From NCBI GenBank assembly GCA_963920665.1, contig OY987263.1, positions 35,576,547 to 35,640,546 of the forward strand: DNA of 64,000 nt. Direction: 5' to 3'. Under the pieces are notes generated by a model, which saw only the letters and a list, made by a program, of their open reading frames with translations, was not told where the DNA came from and searched no databases. Source of the stretch: Straminergon stramineum (Eukaryota > Streptophyta > Bryopsida > Hypnales > Calliergonaceae). Shown here in pieces: positions 1 to 13,050 of this stretch (within the stretch, counting starts at the first letter, position 1; each line of letters opens with the position of its first letter). The position numbers and the translations under genes are program-made.

Positions 1-61
1 TCAGAGATAGTCCAAGAGTTGGCACAGATCTATGTTAATGTGTTGGATGTCAGGTTCACAT

Positions 62-2998
62 CTAACACACGGCAACCACATCATACTCTTTCCTTGTCTC
101 TCCCTTGTCTCCCTTCACAATCTTCTCTTTGAGTATAGCAACATCTTTGACCTGCCATATGAAAACACAAGTTTGAATTTTCTCGTCGCACTTTGGAGAG
201 AAGTCGCACCAAAAAATGAAAAATAGAGTACTCGCACACATTCTAATAACACTGCACCACAAGTTTATGGACTAAGGGAAGCACATAAGAGGCCTCTATG
301 TGGTAACACAGAGCTACGCAGTATAATTACCTTCTGGAATAAGGCATCCATGCTGTCCACTCCCAGGTATTGGAGGTCCACGGAACTTCCATAGCGTTGC
401 TGATACAGCATGGGAAACTTCTTCCCGTCGATTCTTAAAGAGTAGGAGACTAATAGCTCCTGAAGTTGCTGTTTGAAACCAGCCAACTTCAGGTCCACCT
501 TATAATCTTCAGCTTTACAAACCTACAAATGATTTGTTTCAAAAAGCATCAGACCTCAGTTTGATTCAACAAAACATGCACAAAACATATGCATTCTGAT
601 AATCAGAATATCAAATAAATCAAAATCCAATCTCACCTCTCCAATATCAACAACAGTTTCAGTCTTGGTAGCATCAAGCTTCCCCTTGACTGCATCGTTC
701 ACAATATCCCAATCGATTGGATGTGCATAAACGTTGGGTTTCACATCATCCATGTCCATGTCGAGCAAGTGGCGCATGCTGGAGACCTCAGGTGCAGGTA
801 CTTCTTTCACCTCAGGAACATCCTTCACCTCAGGGTCACAGTCGTCACTGGCATCCCTGCAAAAACACAACCATCCAGTCAGTTGAATGCCTTTTACTAA
901 TAGTCCTGCAAACAGAGACTCCATCATAAAACCAAAACCCCCCAAAAAAATTACACATGCCTGATATCATACATACATAGGGAGACCTGTGTATGATACC
1001 TGGTAGAGATGGATAATACGGTACATACAAGGGCCTTTCTATGATAGTTATGATCACAGGGAGACCTTCACATAAATCATGGAAGAGATTCTTTATATGA
1101 TATTTCTGGAAACACCCGTTACCTGTCTCTGTCAGTCTTGGGAAAAGAAGAAGTCTTGTTTCCAGAAGGCTTGTACTTGTTCCGGGACTTCAACAGGTGC
1201 AAGGTCCTTAACGAGCCTTCGCCCTTCACAACCAAAGTGTCCTTCATCTTCTCCAGAAGATGAACCATCTTTGAAGCGCTGTACTCAGCGAGGACCAGAG
1301 GCCGCCCAAACGCCTTGTTATACTCCGCGGGCACTTTCACCAAATTCATACACCCGTGGTTCTGGGTCAGCAGCTGGTGAAGCTGCTTCTTCAAACCAGC
1401 GAGGTCCCCGGGTTGCACCCACATAGTACTCCCGCCGGGGCTCGTGGGCTGCTGGGGCTGCTGCTGCTCCTCCATATCGAACCCCATATCCGCGGACTGC
1501 TGCACACATCAAGGCGAGTGAGCATGCTGTGTGGCACAAGAAATTGGTGCACAAGGTCTCACAGATGTTTCTTGTCTAAACATAACCTCTCAACCAACCA
1601 TAGCCACTTGGTAACTCACGAACATCCACAGTTGGTCATGGATGTTTTTCATGCACAACCAAGTGGGCCATGTTGGATAGCAAGCTCATGAATTCTCCGC
1701 CCCCGCGGTGCATTCCTTCTTCCCCAAGAGGCTGCCATCTACTACGATAACGCAAGCTCACGGAACACCAATCGTGGTTCGTTTGGAATGGCATGGAATG
1801 CAAATACCAGATTCGTCGATGCAAGAATCCAACATGGAAGAGAAAAACAAGGACTTGTTTACTTACAAGGTCTCACCTGTTGAATGCCGCTGTTGTTCTG
1901 AGCACCATCGACCGTCGGGAACACCTGCCGGTTCCCAAACCCCCCGGGGCTCCCAGTCTGGATCCGGACCTGCGCTCCTGACCCGGCGTTTCTGGCCATG
2001 GTGTTCACGCGCGGGTGCACCCCATGTACCGGCAGTCCATAAGTCTGATGTCCATAATCCACCGCTGCATGCTGCTGCGGAAACGGCAAACCCCCACTAT
2101 AAACCACAGGCTTCCGCTGCACCAGAATCTCTTCCCCGTGCACGTGATCATCATCATCATCATCGTGCAGGTCGTGAGTTCGAAGCTCGGAGAACATCTC
2201 TCCGTACCGCTGCTCCTCGTTGTAGTGCACCACGGGCGATCGCCGCTGCGCCGAAGCCCGCGCGGGGACTTCCACAAGCCCTTGACCTCGACAGAGCGAC
2301 TGCCAGTCCCACACGTACCGACCCGCGCCGCGTAACGCAGACGAAACTCCTACTCCATCAGGAATCACGAGCACGACCACGTACCCGCGCTGCCCAAGCT
2401 TGTGAAGTGCCGGCGCGAAGTCCACGTCGCCAGTGACGAGGAAGATAGTCGACGGGGGCGGATTGTCGAGAGCGAACAGAAACATGTCAACCAATATGGC
2501 TTTGTCCGCGGCGTCCTTTTTCCCGTTCGGCACGTCGATGAGGTTCACGCCCGTGCGCTGACACCCTTCGCGGACCTTCTTAGGGAAGTGGTTGAAGTCC
2601 CCGTAGGCGGAGAACATTGTGACGGCGCCGATGTACGGATGCTCCCGGAGCGCGATCCGGATGTTGCCGGCCACGTCCTCCGCGTTCACTTCACCTGGGA
2701 CGGGGCAATTCTCGATGTCCCAGAGAATCGCCACGGGACCGGAGGGACGGGGGGACATCACGGGAGGAGGGGCAACGCGCTGGTGCCCGTAGCTCCCTTG
2801 CGATCGACTGCCGGAGGTGACACCCGAGTCCATGCCCGGGTTGTTGCGACGCAAGGGCGTCAGAGAACGAAGCGGGGCGGGGTTGTGGGAACTCATCGTC
2901 GGACTAGGGTCGGGAAGGCCGCGCCGCGAGTCCCGCGAGTGCGCAATCGCGAGTCTGGGGTCTGGAGGGTCCCGTATGCTAACTCGTGCTGGATTCAA
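62..2998 (-). CDS. NYN-domain putative RNase with two LOTUS/OST-HTH domains (limkain-b1/MARF1-like)
   Basis: Five exons join in frame at GT-AG sites: 2998-1877, 1499-1123, 856-637, 522-331 and 151-62, giving about 666 residues. The NYN (PIN-like) nuclease fold spans about residues 87-235. It shows WDIENCP (D94), a KKDAADKAILVDM segment (D162, D165) and TGDVDFAPAL (D191, D193), the acidic residues expected of a metal-dependent RNase. A first LOTUS/OST-HTH domain lies at about 405-475 (exon 2, GLKKQLHQLL). A second, at about 580-655, is split between exons 4 and 5 (GFKQQLQELL...ALFQKVKDV). LOTUS domains bind RNA or helicase partners, so a role in RNA turnover or silencing is plausible. This is family knowledge, not shown here. 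An aspartate run (HDDDDDDHVH) sits in the linker. Plant relatives with one NYN and two LOTUS domains are of similar length as I recall, so the gene looks complete. The TAG at 62-64 directly follows the last domain; a further 3' exon outside the window cannot be excluded. Confidence 0.88.
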
Positions 2999-4480
2999 TC
3001 ACAAGCAAGAGAGCGAGAGGAGCGTCAGGAGAGGATTCGTACACTGCACGTTTCCCGATGGGATTCGGGAGAAGCACAATCCAATTGCAGTAAAGCGGAC
3101 ACCCAAATTCGCTACCAAGGTTAGTTAGATTCGTTGTGTCGTCTTCCTAGCGTCCGACCTAAACCACTGTACTTTTCCATGGCCTCTATCAATCGACCCC
3201 GAAACGCAACACAAAACGAGGGAACAATCACGAGTCGTCACGCTCGACCACGAGCTTCACTTTCTGTGGCATGAGTGAATGATTTAATGAATCCCTCCGA
3301 TTGCATCGAATTGCGTATGAAAACCACACGAAATTGGCGACTCACCTCATGAAACAGACAGGGATTGATGGTTCGACGAAGGGGGACGAAGGACGGCGTG
3401 GCAACAATCCAACGAAGGCACCCAGTCCCCCACGCTCACCACACCCACCTCGTCACCCTCCTCGTCGCCACCCCGGCGACCACGCCAGCCATTTGTTGCC
3501 CACAAAACGCCCGTTCCTGCAGCACCATGAATCAAATCAATCCCTTCGTCACTTCGTCACTTCGTCACCTCGTCCTCGTCGCGCTCCCTCCCCAGTGCGC
3601 CACCCACCCTGACGGACTGACTGACAACCCAACAGACACAGACACAGACAGACAGACGAAACCAACCCGCCTTGCGTGCGTTTCAATCCCCCTTCCTTAC
3701 TGCAACACCGGACGTACACAACCAGCGCGGGCACTCACCAAAAAATGGAAACAGAAATGAGGGGAGATCCCTTGTAGAAGAAGAAGTAAGAGAGAAAGAC
3801 CGACCGATCGACCGAGAGAGAGAGTATGTGTGTGAGAGAGAGTGAGTGAGAGAGAGCCACCAACAGACGACGGAGTCAGCGACAGTAATAATTATATTGC
3901 CAGCAGCAGGAGCAAGCTAGGCGAAACAAGGGCTGGAGCGCACCCCACCCCACCCCACCATACCCGATGCGAACCTACCCCACTCGACCTTTTTACTGCA
4001 ACTCTCTCTCTCTCTCTAGGGATTCATCAACTAGCAACGAGATCGTAAGTACTAATCTCGTTACAACTGGATCAAAGCTAGCAAGCAAGCAACGCCCCGC
4101 AGGCGGCAACGACCAGGCTCCGGCCGCGCTCGAGGAGCTTCTTCCATGGGGCCCAAGGAAGACGAAGCGGGGCGGCATACGATCTAGGCGAGTCCGAGAT
4201 TCGGGATTCGAGGATCCCAGATTCGAATTATCGGTATCGGTAGATTTCGGGGTTGACTGAGTGTTGGCGCGAGCGTTTGCGGAACGACAGCGTCCAGGTA
4301 CCTCGGGCGGTTTAGGATCTACGAATAAGTAGATTTGGGAAGCGAGAATTGGTAGATTTTGGGGGCGTAGAGAGACGGTTGACTGGGTTCGGTTAAGATC
4401 GGGCCGGTTCCAGCGGGGTTCCGGCGGCACGGACACTCTGGTTTGCAGTTAGTTACCTGCTCTCTTTTTCTTTCGCAGAT
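2999..4480 (-). promoter_or_regulatory. Probable 5' UTR/promoter region of the NYN-LOTUS gene
   Basis: This stretch upstream of the start codon is clearly GC-richer than the flanking DNA and has no credible ORF. It contains CT/GA-rich tracts, a CACTTCGT direct repeat near 3545-3570 and a GACCGACC-type run near 3800. Such tracts are common in plant core promoters and 5' UTRs. No TATA box or transcription start can be assigned. Confidence 0.4.
3774..3857. repeat. GA-rich microsatellite
   Basis: An imperfect GA/GAGT-rich run with an adjoining GACC/GATC tetramer repeat, about 0.8 kb upstream of the NYN-LOTUS start codon. GA/CT tracts are frequent in plant promoters and 5' leaders. Confidence 0.7.
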
Positions 4481-4553
4481 TTTTCTTTTTCTTTTTCTTT
4501 ATTTCTTTTTCTTTATTTCTTTTTCTTTATTTCTTTTCCTATTTCCTTTTTTC
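4480..4553. repeat. Pyrimidine microsatellite (TTTCTTTATTTC-like units)
   Basis: Nearly pure C/T sequence with about three direct copies of a 14-bp CTTTATTTCTTTTT-type unit. It marks the boundary between the GC-richer upstream region of the NYN gene and AT-rich DNA. Confidence 0.75.
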
Positions 4554-6154
4554 GGCGTCTATTTCTCCTATTTAAGTGATATTATTCGTGTTGGACTCTA
4601 AGTTATCTGTTATTATGACCGGGGAGGGGGGGCCACTCTCTTCCGCCTCTACAGGGGCGCCACGACCGTTTCCTCGTTGGCCAACGAGATTAGGATGAGA
4701 ACTGGATGAATGGATGAAGAATGGGGGTGGAATGGATGATTTCGTCCTCGGTTGGCGAACTTTGCCAGCTTGCCAAACGTTCGGCCCTACTTTACGCGAA
4801 CGGGCGGTGGGAACGAGGCCCCTGGGGAAACAGTTTTGCCACGCGAATTTTATTATTTTTGAAATTTTGGGGGTGAGTGAAGCTTTTTCGGTATTGGCAA
4901 AATATACTGACCCGTATTTTCTTTCAAGGAAGGTCTAGTTTTTTGTTTTATTTCTAATTTTTCCTCCTTGAAATTTCAGAGGTAAATAAGCAGCTTATTG
5001 TACTTATTTCTATGCAAATAAAAAAAAATCGTTTAAAAAAAATTGCCTCTTTTTTTTAATGATCCATCGTGTAATCTTTAGTATAATCTTTATTAGTTGA
5101 AAAAAAATGTAACCTTGTTGGACACTCTTAGATTGGCATTATCTCCCTAAGCAAATGACAAAATTATTCTAGGCATTAGTATGATAATGGGTTGCAACAT
5201 GCTACAATCAATCAATTTCTTAACGCGTATCTCAATTTTATGTGGCTTTCTAACTTTTTGACTTTTGAATTTGCTACAATCAATTAGTTATAAATTGGTT
5301 AGACATAAGTTCATCTTTATGAATGATGGCCCACAACTTGCTAATAAGGTAATTTCAAATGACATTCTCTAGCAACATAGCGATTTGGAGCAACTCACTA
5401 CAAATGGATTTTTTATTTTTATTTTTTGAAATTTTCATACAACATGTGCCCAAAGAGTAGCTTTAACGCACAACAATGTTCATAACTTTTGATTACATAG
5501 TTAAAACTTTATTGCACGATATGTAATTTTCATTGTTCAACAGGCAACCCAAACAACTAAACTTTTATTTTTTTGAAATCATTTATTGAAGAAAAAAATT
5601 AAAATTGGTTTATTAGATTTCTTGTTTTCATGCAATAAAATAATATGTTAATGAGACAAATTAAGCTAAAACAATCATAAATTTTGAAATACACCAAATT
5701 AAAATATTGAAAAGCATGCACTACATAAGGAATGCAATCATTTGTATGAGTTTTGGATCATAATCCCTATTCCTCTTCGTCAATTATGGTCAAGGATAAA
5801 CTAAAGGCATCATCCTAAATTGTTTTCAGTTTGTCTATTTTTCATCCGTTTGGTCATGGAGACCTATTCTACAAACTCATGCGAGACACGATGCGCTTTC
5901 AATTAAACACGAACATGGGACCCTCGACATTTCATTTTTTCTGCTGTGCATCAAAGGACAATGATGCTGATTGAATTGAACTTCAGACAAAAGAAACAAA
6001 GGCAAAGGGTGGGCTGCTAAAATGCGTAAAACAGCTTTGTTGGCAATGCCAGACATCATGCTTGCTTTGGGAAATGCGCTGGGATTGGATTTGCAGGCAT
6101 GGCTTTGAAGTTTAGGAGGAGGTGGGAATCCGCCCCCTCCTTTAGTAATAACTA
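4554..6154. other. AT-rich intergenic DNA with a decayed TTAA-family fragment
   Basis: No credible ORF. Bases 5375-5570 resemble the interior of the TTAA-flanked family: the segment from ACTACAAATGGA through ACATGTGCCC to CATTGTTCAACAGGCA matches 62455-62610. The 3' part of the element is heavily diverged or missing. The remainder is unassigned AT-rich sequence. Confidence 0.5.
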
Positions 6155-6633
6155 GAGGTGGGTACCCCCAAACCGCCACTTTTTTTTGCTACCCTATCAA
6201 CAAATTTTCGTGGATTTTCTCGTTGGCAAGTGAAAGCCAAGGTCCCAAGTTTCCAACGTACTAAGGAATGCAATATTTGGATCATGTATGCAAAAGTTTT
6301 GAAGGTTGGAATCCTCATCAATAATAAGCCAGTGGGTAACCCCCAAACAACCACTTTTTTGCTACCATGCCCTAGTTACTATTATTAGATTGGTCAAATT
6401 TTCAATGATTTTCTCATTGCCAAAGTGAAAGTCGAGGCTCCAACGCACTGAAAAATGCAACCAATTTGGATACTATATGCAAAAGTTACAAAGGATCAAA
6501 GTGTTTTTTTTGGAAGACGGGCTCTCAAATTGTTTCTTCCACATAGGTACAAACTAATTTTGGAGATGTACCCTAAGTAATGATGGTGGTTTTAGGTCCG
6601 TGGCACATTTGAAGTACATTATCCACCTTAATG
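6155..6633. repeat. One partial and one near-complete copy of a ~305-bp TIR family (family B)
   Basis: A partial copy runs from 6155 to about 6312 and is followed at once by a second copy, about 6329-6633. Both begin GTGGGTA(C/A)CCCC and share CAAGTGAAAGNC and TGCAAAAGTT blocks. The second ends ATTATCCACCTTA, the inverse of the start. The same family occurs intact at 23045-23351. No coding capacity, so this is a non-autonomous element. The head-to-tail arrangement suggests one copy inserted into or recombined with another. Confidence 0.65.
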
Positions 6634-9600
6634 AAGTTATTATTGGGCCAGGAAGGGCCAGCAAGGGTGTCCTATGAAAGTGACAACATGGAAATAATAT
6701 TAAAAGCGTGGAGTGGGTGTACAGCAGAAGTACTTGGATTGGAGAGTAACCTATTTGACCCTCAGTCCTGACATGGCCGGTGCAGGGCTCACCAAAGTAT
6801 GCCTGAAGCATTGAGCTTACTTACAAAGGGCGTGAGCTGTACAAACTTCCAATGGATGCCACTTGCTGCAATTCAGTTCAGCAAGGCTGACCGTAAAATT
6901 TTTATGATGTTGCTTTTTTGTTTTTATTGTAGTTTGGGGGGGTAACAACTAAGGTAGAAGCACCAGTGGTTGATCATTACAGCAGTTTTTGGAGCAGAGC
7001 ATGCGGAGCATGAGGTTGTCAAAGTTCATGAGGTTGTCGAAGTTTTTCCCATGTTAGGAAGATAAGAAATATGGGGATAACAAAATTTTCAGAATTTTAT
7101 TCCCAAAATTGAAATTACTGTGAATTTTGGGAGACCCAAAATGCATTTCACTAATAGCCAATGTCTAGAGTCTTCAAATTTTGATCATTCCATTTCACTC
7201 ACTACTTTGAGACATGTGTCATAACCTTATTAGTCTCAACCTTTGAAAAGGACAAAAAAATGCATTTGAATCTTGAATTTGAGCCTAAGGTTGGAAATAG
7301 CGCATCCTACAAGATGGATGGTGGGCGTGGTTGACAATTGGTGCTTCTACCTCAATAAGAAGAAATTGTTCGGTGAAGTGAAATGAGGGAAATTTGGTTT
7401 GGAAATTGAGAGATATTCACTTTTGAAGTTACCTTAATAAAAGGTCAGTAATTGACAATTTGGGATCACCTATGAATCAAACACATACACATGTTGAAAA
7501 GGATACAATTGGCACATAAATGGTAGATTCATACAATGATACTTGTTCAATGTCACTTCTCCTTGTGGCTTTCTTTGATGATAGTTTACCATGACTTCCT
7601 TCCCCATTCATGTTTAGATTTTCGATGTTGATATTTAGGTAGAGTTGATAATAAGTGCACATTATCTCATCTTAGTCAGTCAATTTTTTGTTATGTCAAA
7701 AACTACTTCTTGCTTTTTCATGGGTGCTTTTACAATGAGTTATTTGTAGTAAATTGTATGTACTAGGTTTGACTCTAAATGTATGGGGCATAGTGATGTA
7801 CTATTATCCCCTAAAAAGCATCAACAAGTCACTATTGGACAACGAAAATCACAAAAACAAAAACAAAGTAATTCACATGATTGAAGTGCATCAAAGATTC
7901 CAATGCATGGGACGAAGTAAGCATGAAATACTACCAATTCATTAGCACATCCTTTATTGAAGGCTTAGGTAATGTTAATGTATTCTTTTATGAAGTTGAT
8001 CACCTCCTAGATCACTTTTTACAAGCACATATGAATCAAAATTCTTGTGGATATTTTCTACCAATAATAGAATTTATATTCTAATCAATTTTGCAACTTT
8101 CTTCCTACCAATCTCCTTACTATTGTTTCCAAAACAACAACCAATCCTTTGGCCTAAAATTTTGGGTTGGCTAGTAAAACTTTAGAAAAATGGGGTTGGT
8201 AGACAATTTACAATCTACGGTGGATATACAAATACAAATATATGGATACAAACACACTTTTCTAGACATATGTACTCATAAACACCAACCAACCATCATT
8301 ACCCTTAAAAACATCCCCACCATTGCCTCCCATTATCCCTTCAAAAACACTAAAGAAAAAAAGGTCTTGGAACACCAAACTCTAACACTATAGCATCACA
8401 CCCCAACGCATCCTTTCTACTATACCAAATTATCAAATTAACAAAGGTGAAATATTAATGTCACTACAAATATATATTTTTTGTAGATATTAATATTACT
8501 TTATAATACAATTATACTAATTTGAAATAGTTTGACATTGGTAAATTGTAGGATAAATCAATAGTCTATATCTATCTATTTTTATGTATAACAAAATTTA
8601 TTTTCATGTAAAAAACTTGAAATTAAAATTTTACATCTGCAAGTCATGTATATCTTGAGTAAAAGATAATTTTAAATTTCAAAATGCAATTGTATATTTG
8701 ATTGAAATTTTTAGAAAATTTGTAACTTACAAAAAATATTTAGTAGTGTATTTATATATTGTAACAAAATATTATGGAACATCTTGAAAAGTAATTAGGA
8801 AACAATTACATTTCTCAACTTTTGAAATGCTCTTCCTTGACCCAAAACATACTCTTAATCCCCCAAACAATAATTTAGATATTGATAAATGTCTTAGCAA
8901 ACAAGAACATTATTGTGAAATTCAACTGATCGAATAAAAAAATTGAAAGAAGTCAATATTTTAGTTTAAATATTGAATTACAAATTTTGCAACACCACCA
9001 ATTGAAGTCTTTCAATATGTGAATTCATACAATTGTAAATGAAGTAGAAATAAATCTAGTCATTTTCTTAGTTGGTCTTGTACTCATACACAAATTACAT
9101 GAAGTTTCAAAGATCATAATTTTGAATCCATCCAAAAGAAAGTTATTTTTTGCCCACTTAGCAAAACTCATAAAACTTATGAGTCTTGAGGCCCAAAAAG
9201 AAGTAATAAACTTTTTTGTATTGACAATTGTCTTCTAAAAATTTGACTTTTTTTTCTCAAAACAACAATAACAATTGTCTTTTACAAATTTGAGCATCAA
9301 TTAAACTTCTTTCATTTATGATTTATTAAAATATTTTTATTGTTTTATTGTTGTAGGCGATTTTGCAACAATGCTTCATCATTATTCTCTTCTTATCTTT
9401 ACTTTTGAAAAAATGACCATGTCAATTAACTTCTAAAGTTTCTTCGCTTAAAAATATTCTGAAAATTATACAATAACAACACCTTGGACAAAAAGAGTTG
9501 TAAATAAAATTTCATGCATTTTGAAAAAACTCTAATTGTAGACCTCATTCTAGACTTGTGCAACAATGACATACACAAAATTTAGGTCTTCAAGGCACTA

Positions 9601-11632
9601 CTTGAGTGAGATCCATGCATGCCAAAAAATAGTTTTTGTTGAATCACTTACAATGACCAAAAAAACCCAAAACCATTTTGGATATAAAAGAGCCAATTTT
9701 AAGGATTAAAAATCAAAGAAAAAAACCCAATTGGAACAATCTCCCAAGGGACATGAACTTTTATTTTATATCTTTATTTCTTTCAAAAATATTTGTGGTA
9801 CAAAAGTTGGTAATAATGGCAAGTTGACAAAACTAAGGTATATATACCCAAAATGGCCTCGTGCCCTATTTGGATCCTACTTTGGGGGCCCAATTGCGCC
9901 CTCTTTGCATTCTATTGTAGTTAAAATTTAAGGGAATCCAATTGGAGTTAAATAGGGTGGAATTAGGTTGAAAAGTCAATGTTTTATAACTATAGGGAAC
10001 ATCCCATGTGGTTTAGACACATGGACAAAGATCCCATAATTATTCCATCATTTGAAGGGACACTTTTGGATAACCATTGCAACCTTGTAAGGAGTCCAAA
10101 AGGACAATATAAGTACTCTATAGGGACAACAATGGGAAGCTATGTGGTTTTGCTTTGACCACTTATAATGTTGTTGGTTTTTAAGAAAACGAGTTGACTA
10201 AAATACATGTAAAAAACTCTTGAATTTGTTGTTCTATTACAACAAAAAAATTGTGAACCCAATCATTCTAGATAAATGTATTAACCAAAGGGTCCACAAT
10301 AGGACCACAGACAGTATATCATACCTCTATTTCAGTAAGTATTGTCTTGCAAATTAGTGTTTTTTTGTAATTGATTTGTATACTCATTTCACAATTTTTT
10401 CATCCCTCTTGTACCTTATCATGAAGCAGAGCCAAAATTTTTGTTATTCCTTCCTTCTTGTAATGCCACATTTTCTGTCAAAAATTTAAATGCCACATTC
10501 AATATCAGTGTATGTGATCCTAAACTATGGGATGATGGTGGAAAGGTACCCAAATGAATGGTGTGGTTGCGGGTTAGTTTATTTGGCCTGAAATCAACCT
10601 CTCTACCTGACGGAAACCCTTGCAGTTTGTTGTTCAACAGGCTTGTGTCAAAAAATTAAAAAAATTAAAATATCAGTATATGTCATCTAAGTTGGGATTT
10701 TTCTCAAATAGAAATGGATCCTTCCCTCCTTGTTACACAATCCTAAATTTTTATTTTTTTATTTTTTTATTTTTTTTGAAACTCATGGACAATTTCCATT
10801 GTACGATCCTAGATTTGACTTTTTCTATGCCTGACTGAATTTTCCAGGGATTGATTTCAGCAAGAAAATAAGCTTATTAAAATAGTATGTGTTGGTGTTC
10901 ATTTCCATTTCCTAGGACAATGTGTGGTTCAGCCCAGCCAATAATTTTTCGCCAAGACATTGGGTACTGCAACCGTGGTCCCAATTCAGTTGAAAGGTGG
11001 AAAAAAGGGCATAATTTTTGTTTCCTCTGTTTGGGTTCACTTGACTAGCAGTAATCTAAGCGGAGATGCCGGTGTCTATATCCCATAAACCTACAATCAT
11101 CTGTGTCTTGACATAAGTTAACACTAAGTTAGTGCACCTTGTGCCATTGCCACAGCCATTGGGATGTCAATCCTTGAAAAACAAAAGTAAAAATAATATT
11201 CTAATTTTTTTTAATTAACAAAAAAAATTGACTCACAATGAAAAGAAGGAAAAAAAGAAGTGAATCTATATTAGAAAGACATGAACAAAGAGTGAGAGCC
11301 TGAAGAATTGTACTGCCAAATAAATTACTAACCCACCCACCTACTCCCCCCCCAAAAAAAAATTTAATTTTTTTTAATTTTTAAAAATTGGGGGTCAAAA
11401 AGTAAAAACATTGTACTTCCCACATCCTCAACATATCAAAGGGTGACACCCTGGCCTCAATGCACCAAATTCAAACTCTCTTGGCGTGGCTCTTCCCAAT
11501 GTGTGTGTGGGACCAATGAATTAAAACCACAACTAATGGCCATCATCCATCAATTGATGTAAAAACCGGGATGGGACGGAAAGACGAATGGACCAGACCA
11601 GACGGCCAGCTCTTGGGAATTTGGGAAGCCTA
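6634..11632. other. AT-rich intergenic DNA, no gene recognised
   Basis: About 5 kb with many stops in all frames, poly-A/T runs and no ORF above 75 codons with plausible protein character. No RNA gene or clear TIR element was recognised. It may consist of eroded repeats. Confidence 0.5.
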
Positions 11633-11881
11633 CACTAAATAGTGAAATTAGGTTGCCCCACACTAATTTCTTGACATTTGACACTATATAAATATTTTTA
11701 GGTCTTATACAAAAATGCACTACTTTTAAATTAGATATTGTTGTAATTGGGACTCATAAATCTCCATGTGTACAAATGGAAAAGTTTGTAGCAATATTTG
11801 TTGACTTTGATGGCTTGTAAAGTGATTTTTGAAGGATAAGACAACCTAATTGTTAAGGCAACCTAATTTCACTATTTAGTG
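11633..11881. mobile_element. CACTA-ended MITE-like element, 249 bp
   Basis: A perfect 25-bp terminal inverted repeat starts CACTAAATAGTGAAATTAGG and returns as its reverse complement ending in TAGTG. The interior is AT-rich and non-coding. Flanks read CTA before and TAC after, so either a 2-bp TA duplication or a damaged 3-bp duplication fits. An interior block (GACATTT, ACACTATATAAATAT) resembles the element at 21980-22155, suggesting a shared family. Confidence 0.75.
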
Positions 11882-12349
11882 TACTGATGTTAAGATATCT
11901 CATGATGAAGTGGCCCCCTGAAAACCTTTTTGGACCAACCAGACAGCTGCCCTGGACCCCCACCCCACCCCAGACGCCCCGACGGCCGGTACCTTACCCC
12001 CCAAGGACGGAGGCCTGATGCAAGTACAGTACACCCCCGGCAGGAGCAGGAGCAGGCGCAGGCGGGAGTGGCCTTCAGTTGCATTGGGTCTGTGGAAATA
12101 TCGAAGCAAAGCAGGCCAAGATAAGTTAAAGGGCACATGGGTGGCTCCACTGTGCGCGAGGCTGGCACCCCATTGGTTGGACGGTGCCTTTTTCTCTGTT
12201 TGGCTGCCAAAATGGCACCACAGCAAACTCACTGAGGACGGATGGACGGACGGACCGACCGACCGACCGACGGAGAGTTGGTTTGTCATATAGTGGTTAG
12301 GGTCCAGTAAGTATTCCTCATGGGGAGGGGGAGGTCCGGTACACAACTA
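11882..12349. other. GC-rich intergenic island with GACC-type microsatellite
   Basis: A GC-rich patch between two CACTA-ended elements, with a GGAC/GACC tetramer run at about 12236-12272. Overlapping ORFs on both strands are explained by GC-rich sequence lacking stops. No recognisable protein domain was found. Confidence 0.5.
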
Positions 12350-12667
12350 CACTAATAATGGTATTTATTGTTATGTTACTAATAGTGTTACCTGAGCTTT
12401 TACTACACCTACTCTAAATTTCAAGTGGTTTGCATTTAGTGTTGTGTTCGCAACCCTTTAATTTGTATATTTAGGTTTATATTTTTTTCATGAAAACTTG
12501 ATGAAGTAATATGTAACACTAAATGTAATTTTGTAAACAATTTATATCCAATAGTTGACAAATAGTGTCTATGTTGACATTTAGTGTTGGTAACATTAAA
12601 AAGATTGTTAATATTTAGTGTCGTGCTTTGTAATTAGAGTTGCCAACACTAAATACCATCATTAGTG
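12350..12667. mobile_element. CACTA-ended MITE-like element, 318 bp
   Basis: It starts CACTAATAATGGTATTTA and ends TAAATACCATCATTAGTG, an imperfect inverted repeat. Several internal TTTAGTGTTG-like subterminal motifs recur, as is typical of CACTA transposase-binding regions. Flanks are CTA and TCC, so no target duplication is preserved. Non-coding. Confidence 0.65.
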
Positions 12668-12892
12668 TCCTGGTTTATGTCATTCCGAGGTCTGATTTTT
12701 TGTATGTGGTGGGATTAAATAATTAGCCATAGTGGGTTTTGAAATAAAAATGAAAAAATGAAAAAATGAAAAAAAATGTAAGTAAAACAATTTACTTTCT
12801 ATTAGTTACACAACTTTGACTCATCAATTTTAACCCTAGAAGGGATTGAAAGCCCTTTGTGGCCGTCTAATATATCATATATTTAGTGGTAT

Positions 12893-13047
12893 CACTAAAA
12901 GAAAATTGCATTGGATTCAATGTAATCTACTTGATGTTTTTTCTTGTTTCTAACACAAGATTTTGGATTGGAAACAAGAAATTTTACCTTAGAAATAGGA
13001 AAACATCAAGTAGATTATGCTGAATCCAACGCAATTTTCTTCTAGTG
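12893..13047. mobile_element. CACTA-type MITE, 155 bp, with TAT target duplication
   Basis: Starts CACTAAAAGAAAATTGCATT and ends with the near-complement terminating in CTTCTAGTG. Arms of about 48 bp pair with a few mismatches. The element is flanked on both sides by TAT (12890-12892 and 13048-13050), the 3-bp target-site duplication characteristic of CACTA transposons. Non-coding, so mobilised in trans if active. Confidence 0.85.
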
Positions 13048-13050
13048 TAT

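Noticed and set aside
1859..3124. Long plus-strand open frames opposite the NYN exon (for example 1708-2436 and 2402-3124)
   Set aside because: They are antisense shadows of a GC-rich exon; the minus strand carries recognisable domains with matching splice phases.
11890..12346. Overlapping ORFs up to 148 codons on the minus strand and 91 on the plus strand
   Set aside because: GC-rich island lacking stops in several frames at once; no domain and compositionally odd peptides.
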